Source of the DNA: a virus
Direction: 5' to 3' (one strand)
IMG/VR virus record: IMGVR_UViG_3300042197_000047
Location: 1-23,618 of that record
Length of the DNA stretch: 23,618 nucleotides
The notes below the pieces were generated by a model that had not been told where the DNA came from, did not search any database, and worked only from the letters and a program-made list of their open reading frames with translations. A program made the translations under genes and the position numbers. Positions 1 to 7,998 of the stretch are shown here, in pieces (position 1 is the stretch's first letter; every line of letters begins with the position of its first letter).

Positions 1-8
1 ACAGGCAT
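1..8 (-). CDS. Start of next gene downstream of the fibre (partial)
   Basis: An ATG on the minus strand (positions 8-6) follows the TAA of the fibre gene with no gap. A GGAGGA sequence in the last fibre codons sits about 9-10 bases upstream and would serve as its ribosome-binding site. Only two full codons lie in the window, so the product cannot be named. Genes after the fibre in such clusters are often small hypothetical, chaperone or lysis genes, but that is family knowledge and not something seen here. Confidence 0.4.
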
Positions 9-2102
9 TTAAGGTGTTCCTCCGTCAATCGGATCAATTGCCAAATAACTACTGTTAGGTGCGCCACCGTCTAGGTTTGGGCTGCCACCCCCGCCACCAA
101 CAGAAGTCCAAGACAGCGTTCCAGAACCATTTGTTGTTAACGCGTAACCAGGAGATCCAGGACCAGCAGGCCATATATAGGTGTTATTCCCGCCTGACGA
201 TGGAGCTTGCAGCTGGAATGAATTAGACGCGTCGTACTTGAGTTTTAAGCCTCGATTAGAAGCGCCACCAGCAAACGCAATCTCAAAATAATACGAACCG
301 TAAACCTGCCCAACCGGCGTTAAGTAGCCTTGTGCAACACCAGGATTGGCAAAGTATGCCGCTGTCGCAGAACCATCTTCTATTAACTTACCAGTTGTGC
401 CATCAAACACTGCAATAGCAGCATCCACCGCAGAAGCCGGTCCAACCACATCGCCGGAGCCACTTCCACCACTAACGTTGACAGTAACAGCATCTCCAAC
501 AGCTGTTGCCGTAACTCCAGAACCAGTGAAATTGAAAGAAGCAACATTGCTTGTGAGCAAAGTCCCTTCATCCGAAACCGTGATCGCAGACCCTGCCCCG
601 GTAGGGCCCGTACTGCCCGTAGGGCCCGTGGGTCCAGCCACCGTACTTGCCGCACCCGTGGGACCCGTCGGGCCGGTATCTCCCGTTGGTCCTGTCGGCC
701 CAGCAACCGTACTCGCGGCACCGGTCGGGCCGGTTGGGCCCGCCACCGTGGATGATGCCCCGGTGGGCCCGGTTGGGCCAGCCACCGTAGAGGCCGGGCC
801 AGTTGGCCCTGTACTTCCGGTGGGCCCAAGCTGAGTAAACATGACTTGCTGGGCAGTTAAGATTACAGATGGGATAGCGGGTCGAGTTGGATTTAGTTGC
901 CCAGCCTCTGCCACTAACGCAACATTCGTATTAGTGGCCGACCAATAAAGCTCAATGTAATCATTTGCCGCTAATTCCAGCATGTAATTCCATGCCGCCA
1001 CTGTTTTAGCCGCACTTGCGCTGCCAGTAATCGTTACCTTTGTGGTTGATTCGGAAATATTGCTTCCGTTTTTTGCAAACCAAATATCAACAATATCTGT
1101 GCCGCTGCCCGAGGTTCTATCAATCTGCGCCGAAAACTGAATGTTATAAACGCCAGCATAAGCAAAGGTAAGCCGAGAACCTGAAACAATACTAACGCCC
1201 GAACTGTCTGGATCGGTGTTGTTAACAGTGATTGGGTAAGCCGTTGTGGTTGATGCAATCGTCTGAGTGGTGTCCGAATAAAAAGAACCCCAATACCCAA
1301 GAGCGCCACCACCGCCGGTTGGACCCGTAGGGCCGACTCCAGCGGTCACGTTTACCGTCACCGCGTCTCCTACGGCTGTAGCAGTAACCCCAGATCCCGT
1401 AAAGTCGAAAGACGTTACGTTTGTTGTAAGCGTTGTCCCTTCATCCTTAACCGTAATTGCAGATCCGCCGCCCCCGGCCGGCCCCGTCGGACCCGTAGCT
1501 CCGGTCGGCCCGGTAATGGAAGCCCCAGTCGGGCCGGTACTTCCCGTGGGGCCGGGAATCGTAGACGCATCACCGGTCGGACCTTGCGCCCCGGTTGGCC
1601 CAGTATTGCCCTGCGGGCCTGTCGGCCCGGGTATTGTGCTGGCAGCCCCCGTCGGGCCGGTAATTGATGCTCCGGTTGGACCCGTGGCTCCCTGCGGGCC
1701 CGTAGGGCCGGGAACTGTAGAAGCGTCACCCGTCGGGCCTGTAGCCCCCTGCGGGCCAGTCGGCCCAGGAACTGTAGATGCGGCTCCGGTAGGCCCCGTA
1801 ACAGAAGCACCCGTCGGGCCCGTAGCCCCCTGCGGACCGGTAGGCCCAACATACTGCCCCGCATCAATCCATTCCGACCCGCTCCAGACATATAAATGCC
1901 CCGAGGCGGAAACTATATAAGCATCCCCAGGCTGATTCCCCGACGAAGGTAAATCCCCAACGGTTGCAACCGCGCCTTTTAAGACAATCCCACTGCCCGC
2001 AGGCCCTGTTGGCCCGTACGGACCAGTTGGACCTACCACGCCTTGATCGACAACAAGCGTTATCTGATTTGCGCTGGCAACGACAAGCTCAACATCACTC
2101 AA
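9..2102 (-). CDS. Collagen-like tail fibre protein with C1q/TNF-like domain
   Basis: A 697-residue fibre, presumably at the tail tip and contacting the host surface. Gly-Pro-Thr collagen-type triplets occupy roughly residues 23-37, 85-213 and 425-505. A beta module (GDLP...PGDAYIV...WSGSEW) lies at about 45-84. A roughly 40-residue beta module occurs twice, at about 214-253 and 505-544. Residues about 268-420 (GYWGSFYSDTTQT ... FAYAGVYNIQFSAQ) resemble a C1q/TNF-like jelly roll, which would trimerise like the collagen strands. The C-terminus has a GPASAVDAAIAVFDGTTGK module and ends with two LDGGxP/IDGGTP motifs, frequent at phage fibre ends. The start is TTG in a TTGA overlap with the upstream gene, with a GGGGTGA site before it. 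Receptor-binding function is inferred; no chaperone domain is seen at the end. Confidence 0.85.
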   Translation of the reverse strand: MSDVELVVASANQITLVVDQGVVGPTGPYGPTGPAGSGIVLKGAVATVGDLPSSGNQPGDAYIVSASGHLYVWSGSEWIDAGQYVGPTGPQGATGPTGASVTGPTGAASTVPGPTGPQGATGPTGDASTVPGPTGPQGATGPTGASITGPTGAASTIPGPTGPQGNTGPTGAQGPTGDASTIPGPTGSTGPTGASITGPTGATGPTGPAGGGGSAITVKDEGTTLTTNVTSFDFTGSGVTATAVGDAVTVNVTAGVGPTGPTGGGGALGYWGSFYSDTTQTIASTTTAYPITVNNTDPDSSGVSIVSGSRLTFAYAGVYNIQFSAQIDRTSGSGTDIVDIWFAKNGSNISESTTKVTITGSASAAKTVAAWNYMLELAANDYIELYWSATNTNVALVAEAGQLNPTRPAIPSVILTAQQVMFTQLGPTGSTGPTGPASTVAGPTGPTGASSTVAGPTGPTGAASTVAGPTGPTGDTGPTGPTGAASTVAGPTGPTGSTGPTGAGSAITVSDEGTLLTSNVASFNFTGSGVTATAVGDAVTVNVSGGSGSGDVVGPASAVDAAIAVFDGTTGKLIEDGSATAAYFANPGVAQGYLTPVGQVYGSYYFEIAFAGGASNRGLKLKYDASNSFQLQAPSSGGNNTYIWPAGPGSPGYALTTNGSGTLSWTSVGGGGGSPNLDGGAPNSSYLAIDPIDGGTP
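471..590 (-). repeat. Fibre beta module, second copy
   Basis: This encodes the second copy of a 40-residue module (starting SAITVSDEGTLLTSNVASF). It shares a continuous 19-residue core (FTGSGVTATAVGDAVTVNV) with the copy at 1344-1463. The DNA differs at many third positions, so the protein is much better conserved than the DNA and this is not a recent duplication. Confidence 0.8.
592..834 (-). repeat. Collagen-like Gly-Pro-Thr repeat tract (distal)
   Basis: This tract codes for tandem GPTGPTGA and ASTVA units within the fibre. Glycine and proline codons vary between units, so the DNA repeat is imperfect while the triplet pattern Gly-X-Y is kept. In the protein it lies between the C1q-like domain and the second beta module. 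Confidence 0.85.
1344..1463 (-). repeat. Fibre beta module, first copy
   Basis: This encodes the first copy of the 40-residue module (SAITVKDEGTTLTTNVTSF, then the shared FTGSGVTATAVGDAVTVNV core). It precedes the C1q-like domain. See the copy at 471-590. Confidence 0.8.
1464..1850 (-). repeat. Collagen-like Gly-X-Y repeat tract (proximal)
   Basis: This is the longest collagen tract in the fibre, about 130 residues of GPTGPQGATGPTG, ASTVPG and ASVTGPTG units. Occasional non-triplet inserts (ASTVP, ASVT) break the strict Gly-X-Y register, as is usual for phage collagen-like segments. It lies between the N-terminal WSGSEW module and the first beta module. Confidence 0.85.
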
Positions 2103-2581
2103 TTCGTCACCCCATTAGAACGGATCAAAAATAGCAAGAAGATGATTAAATCTTGCGCTGGCGTAGAACCGCTGGCAGGAATGGCGACTGTAATGTTTCC
2201 ACTGAATCCAACTGGGTTAGCCGCGTTTATATCTAACTCTGTATCTGTCGAAAGAACAGACCACGCAGATTCGTCGATTACCAAAGTAAATGAACCAGCA
2301 GCAAGGTTTTGATTGGTGATAGTAAGATTGACGGGAGACGGCGGCGGTGAGTAATCGGCTATATCAAACGTCAGGCCGTATCGAGAATCTCGGACGTTGG
2401 AAAGCTGTCGACGCAGGATTTGGCTTGTAACAGTCGCGCCCGTTAAGTTTCGCGGCGTTCCATCTGCATTGTTGAGCGTAAGGTTCCAGTAAGTTCGCTG
2501 GTTGTAAACAAGCTCGCCAGCGATAATCTGGTTATCAAATCCACTAACTTGAGTCAGTGTATTACGATTAAAAACAGCCAC
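2099..2581 (-). CDS. Putative baseplate/tail-tip protein, Ig-like (BppU N-domain-like)
   Basis: A 160-residue, beta-rich protein with no membrane signal. The stretch around YWNLTLNNADGTPRNLTGA followed by TVTSQILRR resembles the N-terminal Ig-like domain found in phage baseplate upper (BppU-like) and other tail-appendage proteins, where it attaches a module to the tail tip. Its position between the J-like tail tip and the fibre fits an adaptor for the fibre; that role is inferred. The start is GTG, preceded by a clear GAGGG five bases upstream. Its TGA overlaps the TTG start of the fibre gene, suggesting coupled translation. The family assignment is by eye only. Confidence 0.65.
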   Translation of the reverse strand: MAVFNRNTLTQVSGFDNQIIAGELVYNQRTYWNLTLNNADGTPRNLTGATVTSQILRRQLSNVRDSRYGLTFDIADYSPPPSPVNLTITNQNLAAGSFTLVIDESAWSVLSTDTELDINAANPVGFSGNITVAIPASGSTPAQDLIIFLLFLIRSNGVTN

Positions 2582-2604
2582 TTTTCCCTCGCTCGGTAAA
2601 TTGA

Positions 2605-2631
2605 CGTTGGCTAAGCACTCTCAGCGCAACG
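2605..2631 (-). other. Intergenic hairpin between tail-tip and Ig-like genes
   Basis: On the minus strand, arms 2631-2620 and 2615-2605 pair over 11 base pairs around a four-base loop (AGTG), with one bulged C and one G-U pair. No T run follows, so it does not look like an intrinsic terminator. It occupies about half of the 55-base gap after the tail-tip gene, one of the few real gaps in the cluster. A role in mRNA stability or processing is possible but unproven. Confidence 0.5.
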
Positions 2632-2636
2632 ATGGG

Positions 2637-5600
2637 CTATTTTATCTTTTGTTTTAACAATTCTACCTCTTCAGAAAGCTCTTGTATAGCCTTTACAAGC
2701 GGAGCTATGAATTGGTTATAGTCAATGTTTTGAATGTTTCTTGCGTCGGGGACGATGATTGTTTCATCGTCATCTGTGATCGATTCTACTTCGTCTGCAA
2801 CAAAACCATGCAGCCTTGAAGCTGGATGCGCGTTCTTGCGATACACAATCGGCTTTAATTGATTGATCCAACTTAACCCTCTCGTCTCTGGTTGTATGTC
2901 GTGCTTTGTGGTTCTGTCAGAAACGGCGGCAAGATATGTGATCAAAATCTCATTGACATTTCCGTAATACAAATCAACTGTTGTGATCGAATTTGATGTC
3001 GTGAAATACAAACCACCGCTTGTATTTGTATTCATCGCCGTTAAAGTGCCGCCAGCCCTTGGCTGATAACCAAAAAAAGATGAACCTCTAGCTGCGGTTG
3101 CAAACGATGGTATTGCGCTTGTGACAGTTACCGCGCTGCCGACTGTGCTGACAGAAATGCCAACGCCGGCAGAAACGCTAGACACAGCTCCAGAAGCGCC
3201 GGTAGGGCCCGTCGCTCCGGTTCCGCCCGTAGGCCCGGTAGGTCCAGTCGGCCCTACAGCTCCCGCTGCCGCCCAAGTTCCGTCATTTCTTAAAAAGGTA
3301 GATGTACTACCCGCTGGCGCTGCAATCGTATAGCCATTCCACCTTACAGATATATTTGAATTTAATTCAAATGTCGCGCCACTAAAAAATCCAGATCTAG
3401 AATTTGCGTCACCAGATGCAACAGTGCCAACAATGGCTTTAGTGCCCGCTCCCGTCGCTAACGCGTATATCGCCTGAGAATTGCTTCCTCCGCTTGCCCT
3501 CGTTTCTAAAGATGTTCCGTTATACGAATTGACGAAATATCCAGCCAAAGCCGCCGAATTGTTTCCGTAAGCCTCGACGCCTTTACCAATCCCAGCAGAA
3601 GCCCTTACCGCAGACGATGAATATGTGGACGCAGAAACTCCATAACCAGTATCTGATTCAGCTTCAATAGCAGCGGACACACCTTTAACCGAAATACCAA
3701 GGTCTTGTGAAAACTGCGAGTTGATAGCAACCGCAGGTTCCCCGCTTGATCCTGTTGAGGCTCCCTCAAACCTCGCAAGCCCCCGCGAATAAACACGATT
3801 GACGACAGCCGCGCCAGAATCTTTGTCTAAATACCATCCAGCAGTTCCTGCGTTCCATCCCGTAACAGTCCATCCGGTAACAGAGACAGGGAACGTCGTG
3901 CTTAATGTGATGGTATAAGTCCCCGTCAATCCTGAGCCGGTTCCAAACGCAGAAACAGTTCCAAAATATTCAATGCCTTGCGTGTAGTTGTAAGCATACA
4001 AAACCATGCCGACAGATATTCGACCCGTGGTAACCGCCGTAACGGTCATCGTGCTTGAGGTTGTTCCCGAGGTAAAGTTTGCTGAGAACTGTGCGAACGG
4101 CGGTACGCCTCCGTTCCAATTGTCTGACAGGATTGATTGAAAGACATTAAATGCAACCGGTGTCTGCCATGTTGTTATATTTGTCGACGGAGAGTAACTG
4201 CCGTAAGAAGCCCAAATCGTCTGCCCGACAACAATTGTTGGCATGGTTGCAGTCCAACCAGAAGGGACAGAAGAAGATCCGCTTGTTGGAGCTGGGGTCG
4301 CTGGGTAACCTAGCGTTTGGCTTTGCTGAAGGAATACAATTCTTTGAACATCCACGGAAGAACCGGTGGGGCCAGAAGCCCCGGTCGGACCTGTCGGGCC
4401 GGCACCCCCGGTGGGGCCTGTTGGGCCAACCGCTGAAGTCGGAGACCATACAAAAGCAGATGACGTTGCCGACCTAACAAGGCTTACATCATTACCTACC
4501 AAGAACCCAAAGTAATAAGTATCTGGCGCTAAATTGACATCTGTAAAAGTGTAAGTTGACGCATTGGTAAATGTTGCGCCGTTAATAAGCTGGGCAATAT
4601 TCCAAAGTTTCCAATCCGTGTCAGCAGGTGTCGCAACCGTTGTGTAGTACAAGCCTATTCTCGTGCATCTTCCTGTAGCGGGTATCGTGCAAACAACATC
4701 AAAAGTTGGTGGTTGCTGCGAAGGCTGAGCGTTTGTAACGGTAGGAGCGTTTGCCGCTGAAATGTAGCCGGCAGAAGGAAGCTGAGAATTCGGAGCGGCG
4801 GTAAACGCTGTAATATTTGCATCGTCATAAACAACAGCGTTGTATTCGGAAAGTTCTAACGTAGCACCTAGGTTGCCATCATCAACTGTCGCCTCCGAGA
4901 CTTTCATAACTCGGAAGAGTTTGTTCGTCCAACCGTAGTCTGCGTTAGTAATATCAACGACATCGCCAGCATCCACTTGGATGCCAGGATAAGTAGAGGT
5001 AATCGTAACGATTAGATCTTCTCGTGCTTGTTCAAGCCTTCTGTTTCCTAGATATTGGGCTTGTACAGAGTCGTTCGTAAACTCTAGTGTTGTGGTCTGT
5101 CTGTTAGCTGGTTCATTGGGATACAAAAGCCCAGCCGGGGTTTCCATGTAAACAAGATCAGGTTGGTCTCTGTTTAGCTTCGACGGAAACTCAATCTGAA
5201 TCTGGTTGATCTGCTGATTTATATCGACAGCAGAAACCCTGATTTCACCGATAAGATTTGTATCGTTAAATGAGAAAGTAGAGGATTCTGCTTTATTGAT
5301 GACGATTGACCAAAGACCTGATGCCGCGTTATATGCCATCCAAGAATCGCAGCACTCAAGCATCTTCTCAACGTTATCAAGAACGGGTTTTCCGGTGTCA
5401 ACCACCCCGTTGATTCTGTATCGAGCTTGTGTTGCAGACCCTCCGCCGGCTGGCGTATAGGTGATGGTCTGATCCGAGTAAGTATTAAGAGCGGTTGCGC
5501 TTGTAGAGTCAACCAATCCCGTCATGCCAGCGCCGTAGCGAGCGTCTGTCATGTAGTCGTACCAAACATCTCCAGGCTTAGCCACGCTACCGCCTTTAGG

Positions 5601-6260
5601 GTAGTGCGAGCAATAAAAAGTTATTGGGAGGAGTCCAGTCGTTCCCGCGTCTGAGTTGTAAACCAGTTTAACTATTGCAAAAGCCAAACCGTTCATCTGC
5701 CGACCAGATGAAGGCCAACGTAACGCGGCGGCAATATCTGCCCCTCCCATCGTTACATGGGGAGCGGTTCCATTGACCGCAGTTATGGTTCCTGCATTTG
5801 TCGACGTGTAAAGACTGATATAAAGATTACCGCTGATCTTTGTATCTACATTTCCATCGCCATCAGTAAGCGAAACAACCTTTGTTTGGTCGGTTCCGTC
5901 AAAAGTAACCAATCTGTCGCCGTAGTAAAACTTTGTACGGTCGTAGGAAAATGTTGCGGATGCGTCGGACGATATGGAAGAGATCGCCATAACGTAATAC
6001 ATTGTCTTTTGATCGGTGGATAGCACCGCGTCGACAAACGTACCGCCCAACCACGCGTCGCCATACACCACGGGAATTGAGTTGTTGTTAGCAGGAGGAA
6101 CTTGCTGTCTTGCACCTGTGTCTTGTGACTGCGGAGGCTTAGATCCAAATGCCCTGGTAACAACAAACGATACCGCAAAGTTGATGGCAAACGTCGCCGC
6201 TGCTAACGCAACGCCCGTTAACTGAACACCTACTGCGGCTAAGATAATGGATGCTGGCAT
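2637..6260 (-). CDS. Tail tip / host-specificity protein (J-like) with collagen inserts and peptidase S74 domain
   Basis: A 1207-residue central tail-tip protein, expected at the distal end of the tail and involved in host contact. Residues 1-35 are hydrophobic, as is common in this family. About 40-480 form the J-like hub region (IPVVYGDAWLGG near the start; LGNRRLEQAREDLIVTI near 410). A fibronectin-III-like segment follows near 505-600. Collagen-like GPTGPTG tracts lie at about 611-633 and 1000-1024. The C-terminus (from about 1112) is a peptidase S74 intramolecular chaperone: Ser1114 and Lys1119 in SDRTTK match the family's autocleavage dyad, and GFVADEVES matches its GF-A-EV motif. A short coiled coil ends the protein. 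It starts at ATG three bases after the GNAT gene stop. Trimerisation and self-cleavage are inferred from the family. Confidence 0.88.
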   Translation of the reverse strand: MPASIILAAVGVQLTGVALAAATFAINFAVSFVVTRAFGSKPPQSQDTGARQQVPPANNNSIPVVYGDAWLGGTFVDAVLSTDQKTMYYVMAISSISSDASATFSYDRTKFYYGDRLVTFDGTDQTKVVSLTDGDGNVDTKISGNLYISLYTSTNAGTITAVNGTAPHVTMGGADIAAALRWPSSGRQMNGLAFAIVKLVYNSDAGTTGLLPITFYCSHYPKGGSVAKPGDVWYDYMTDARYGAGMTGLVDSTSATALNTYSDQTITYTPAGGGSATQARYRINGVVDTGKPVLDNVEKMLECCDSWMAYNAASGLWSIVINKAESSTFSFNDTNLIGEIRVSAVDINQQINQIQIEFPSKLNRDQPDLVYMETPAGLLYPNEPANRQTTTLEFTNDSVQAQYLGNRRLEQAREDLIVTITSTYPGIQVDAGDVVDITNADYGWTNKLFRVMKVSEATVDDGNLGATLELSEYNAVVYDDANITAFTAAPNSQLPSAGYISAANAPTVTNAQPSQQPPTFDVVCTIPATGRCTRIGLYYTTVATPADTDWKLWNIAQLINGATFTNASTYTFTDVNLAPDTYYFGFLVGNDVSLVRSATSSAFVWSPTSAVGPTGPTGGAGPTGPTGASGPTGSSVDVQRIVFLQQSQTLGYPATPAPTSGSSSVPSGWTATMPTIVVGQTIWASYGSYSPSTNITTWQTPVAFNVFQSILSDNWNGGVPPFAQFSANFTSGTTSSTMTVTAVTTGRISVGMVLYAYNYTQGIEYFGTVSAFGTGSGLTGTYTITLSTTFPVSVTGWTVTGWNAGTAGWYLDKDSGAAVVNRVYSRGLARFEGASTGSSGEPAVAINSQFSQDLGISVKGVSAAIEAESDTGYGVSASTYSSSAVRASAGIGKGVEAYGNNSAALAGYFVNSYNGTSLETRASGGSNSQAIYALATGAGTKAIVGTVASGDANSRSGFFSGATFELNSNISVRWNGYTIAAPAGSTSTFLRNDGTWAAAGAVGPTGPTGPTGGTGATGPTGASGAVSSVSAGVGISVSTVGSAVTVTSAIPSFATAARGSSFFGYQPRAGGTLTAMNTNTSGGLYFTTSNSITTVDLYYGNVNEILITYLAAVSDRTTKHDIQPETRGLSWINQLKPIVYRKNAHPASRLHGFVADEVESITDDDETIIVPDARNIQNIDYNQFIAPLVKAIQELSEEVELLKQKIK

Positions 6261-6263
6261 GAT

Positions 6264-6701
6264 CTACTCTCGAAAGAAGGTCGCTTGCATAGGCTTAAAG
6301 TTGTATCTTGTGTAATCAATATTGGGTGAATTTGGCATAAGACTTGTGCATACAATCTGTACCCGTTTTTGATTTAGCATGTCTTGTGCGAGCTTGTTAA
6401 ATCTTAACCAGAGCTTTCCACCAACAGATGTATCTCTGAATTCTGGTTCAACCCACCACGCCACCTCATGGAGCTCTTTTACCGAACTGTTCCAAAAGTT
6501 TCGCGTCACATAAGCCGCCAAGAACCCTCGAAACTGATCGTCAATAAGCACAAAACCTCGACCCTTTATCATTTCGTAGAACAGTTCCTTGACATGCTCT
6601 TCGTTTTGGTTTTGTTTTAGCGTCTCTATTCCTGCTTCATCTGCGTAAGCCTTCATCATCTCAATAAGATGCGGCATATCGTATTTTGTGGCGTATCTCA
6701 T
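6264..6701 (-). CDS. GNAT-fold N-acetyltransferase-like protein in the tail cluster
   Basis: A 145-residue protein with GNAT hallmarks. The N-terminus MRYATKYDMPHLIEMM resembles strand 1/helix 1. VLIDDQFRGFLAAYV is the central hairpin. Motif A is at about 80-100, where AWWVEPEFRDTSVGGKLW contains the R-x-x-x-V-G-G acetyl-CoA loop. The end (NIDYTRYNFKPMQATFFR) resembles motif B. GNAT enzymes move an acetyl group from acetyl-CoA to amines; the substrate here is unknown. The gene lies between the L/DUF2163-like and J-like genes, where lambda has K (NlpC/P60 peptidase) and I, neither of which is visible here. Its ATG overlaps the TGA of the upstream gene. It could modify a host or virion protein, or be a structural use of the fold; the sequence does not decide. 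Confidence 0.75.
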   Translation of the reverse strand: MRYATKYDMPHLIEMMKAYADEAGIETLKQNQNEEHVKELFYEMIKGRGFVLIDDQFRGFLAAYVTRNFWNSSVKELHEVAWWVEPEFRDTSVGGKLWLRFNKLAQDMLNQKRVQIVCTSLMPNSPNIDYTRYNFKPMQATFFRE

Positions 6702-7354
6702 CCGGCTTGGCTTATATCGTTTAGATCGGTTTGTGATGGTTGAACGGTTCCAGGATCTGATTGCGAACCAGATTTAGGCGGCGCTCCAAAGTCAAAGTAT
6801 TGACCGCTAATTGCAGCCACGCGACTCATGCTCGTGTCGGACGCATAGCGTTGTTGCCATATCGTAAGGTTGGTTTTAATTCCGGCAATTCTGCTTTCAA
6901 GAATCGACCGGAAAGAAGTGCAAGAGATTGACGCGGTAGCCGTACGGCTGCGAATGTTTTCGTTCCAATCTTCTGTAATGGAAATATTAGAAACAATTCC
7001 CTGGTAGCGCTTGAAAAACTGAGTCGTTGGGCTTGTGATAATTTGATAGTCGGAATCAAAGAACCCGCGCCAAATCTCTACAGTTGAGCCCTTGATGTTG
7101 GTTCCCAATACTAACGAAATGTTTGTTGGGTCTATACCTATAAGCCCAATCACCATGTCAATTGAAGTCGCTTTGATTTCTCGATTGACCGCGCCCACAG
7201 AAAGAAGGCTTCCCAATCCTGAGAACGTATTTCCGCCGACAGTGATTGCGGCAGATGCGTTGCAAAATGTGTAGGTTGTTGTTGAGGTTGTCAGTTTGAC
7301 AAATTCGCCGTGGGTGATGCTTGCGCTTGAAAGCGCTGTCATTGGAGTACTCAT
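6698..7354 (-). CDS. Minor tail protein, DUF2163 / gpL-like
   Basis: A 218-residue protein expected to join the tail tube end to the tip. The N-terminal half (GEFVKLTTSTTTYTFCNASA, then SIDMVIGLIGIDPTNISL) follows the pattern of DUF2163-like baseplate proteins, which resemble the N-terminal part of lambda L and gene-transfer-agent hub proteins. The C-terminal part carries a DFGAPP segment. Lambda L binds an iron-sulfur cluster through cysteines; here I see only two cysteines (in TFCNAS and ISCTSF), so that cofactor is not supported. An upstream GGGAG supports the ATG start. ATGA overlaps join it to both neighbours. The assignment rests on position and pattern. Confidence 0.65.
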   Translation of the reverse strand: MSTPMTALSSASITHGEFVKLTTSTTTYTFCNASAAITVGGNTFSGLGSLLSVGAVNREIKATSIDMVIGLIGIDPTNISLVLGTNIKGSTVEIWRGFFDSDYQIITSPTTQFFKRYQGIVSNISITEDWNENIRSRTATASISCTSFRSILESRIAGIKTNLTIWQQRYASDTSMSRVAAISGQYFDFGAPPKSGSQSDPGTVQPSQTDLNDISQAG

Positions 7355-7998
7355 TGCACATTCTCCCGAAAGACGAAATCAGCATCCCAGTCAACAAACG
7401 CTCCGTTGGTCATCGGCCTTAACGTGTATGTCGGGCAAACCTCCGCCACTACCGAAAAAGTGCAAGCAGATCCGACAGCGGTAAGCGTTCCGGTAGATGG
7501 TGTACCGATTACTGGTCGATGCAAAGTGACGCTAACGGTTGATCCTGAGCCTCTAAGAACTTGAGTCGTTACCTTGTAAGGATAGTTGCCGATTTGCAAA
7601 AAATCACCGGCAGCAAAGACAATAGTTCCGCTTGCAACCGCTGGTAGATTACCTACTGAAATCGTCGTTGCATTTGCCGCCGGAACGGATGCAAGTGTCA
7701 GCGCTGCTGCTTGAACAGATGAAAGCTGGCCTTGGTAAGCGGTAAACCACTGAAGGTTTGTGGAGCTAAACGTAATGGTTGCCGCTGTCTGCCTGTCGAG
7801 GTTGTCAATGGTTTGAATTACGTCTCGAACTTGTGGGTAATAAAGGAAAGCGTGAGGCTTGACAGTGAACACCCAAGGGACAGATGTAACGTACTGCGCC
7901 GTTCTTACTTGCCCCGATCTTGAGTATTGCTGGCCGACCATGCGCCGGTTATTTACCGTGATGGTCTGGCTGATGTCTAGGATGGTTTGGAAGCTCAT
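7351..7998 (-). CDS. Distal tail / minor tail protein
   Basis: A 215-residue, beta-rich protein directly after the tape measure gene, where siphophages encode the distal tail (Dit) or M-like protein that caps the tube and starts tail assembly. The N-terminal half (SQTITVNNRRMVGQQYSRSG) is followed by a beta-barrel-like stretch. An inserted module (GDFLQIGNYPYKVTTQVLRG) recalls the galectin-like or OB-like inserts of distal tail proteins. The end WDADFVFRENV closes the fold. Overlaps of four bases join it to the tape measure gene and the L-like gene, and a GAGG lies 6 bases before the ATG. No catalytic motif is seen. Function is inferred mainly from position. Confidence 0.6.
   Translation of the reverse strand: MSFQTILDISQTITVNNRRMVGQQYSRSGQVRTAQYVTSVPWVFTVKPHAFLYYPQVRDVIQTIDNLDRQTAATITFSSTNLQWFTAYQGQLSSVQAAALTLASVPAANATTISVGNLPAVASGTIVFAAGDFLQIGNYPYKVTTQVLRGSGSTVSVTLHRPVIGTPSTGTLTAVGSACTFSVVAEVCPTYTLRPMTNGAFVDWDADFVFRENVQ

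Noticed and set aside
346-834. Plus-strand ORF rich in GPV/APVGPV repeats
   Set aside because: It is the antisense of the collagen tract. Gly-Pro-Thr codons read in reverse complement give regular Val-Gly-Pro-rich frames, and no ribosome-binding site or neighbour on this strand supports it.
1464-1850. CRISPR-like regular repeat
   Set aside because: The repeats are imperfect coding triplets for Gly-X-Y with no constant repeat-spacer structure and no cas genes.
1516-1920. Second plus-strand GPV-rich ORF
   Set aside because: It has the same cause as the frame at 346-834: an antisense shadow of the proximal collagen tract.
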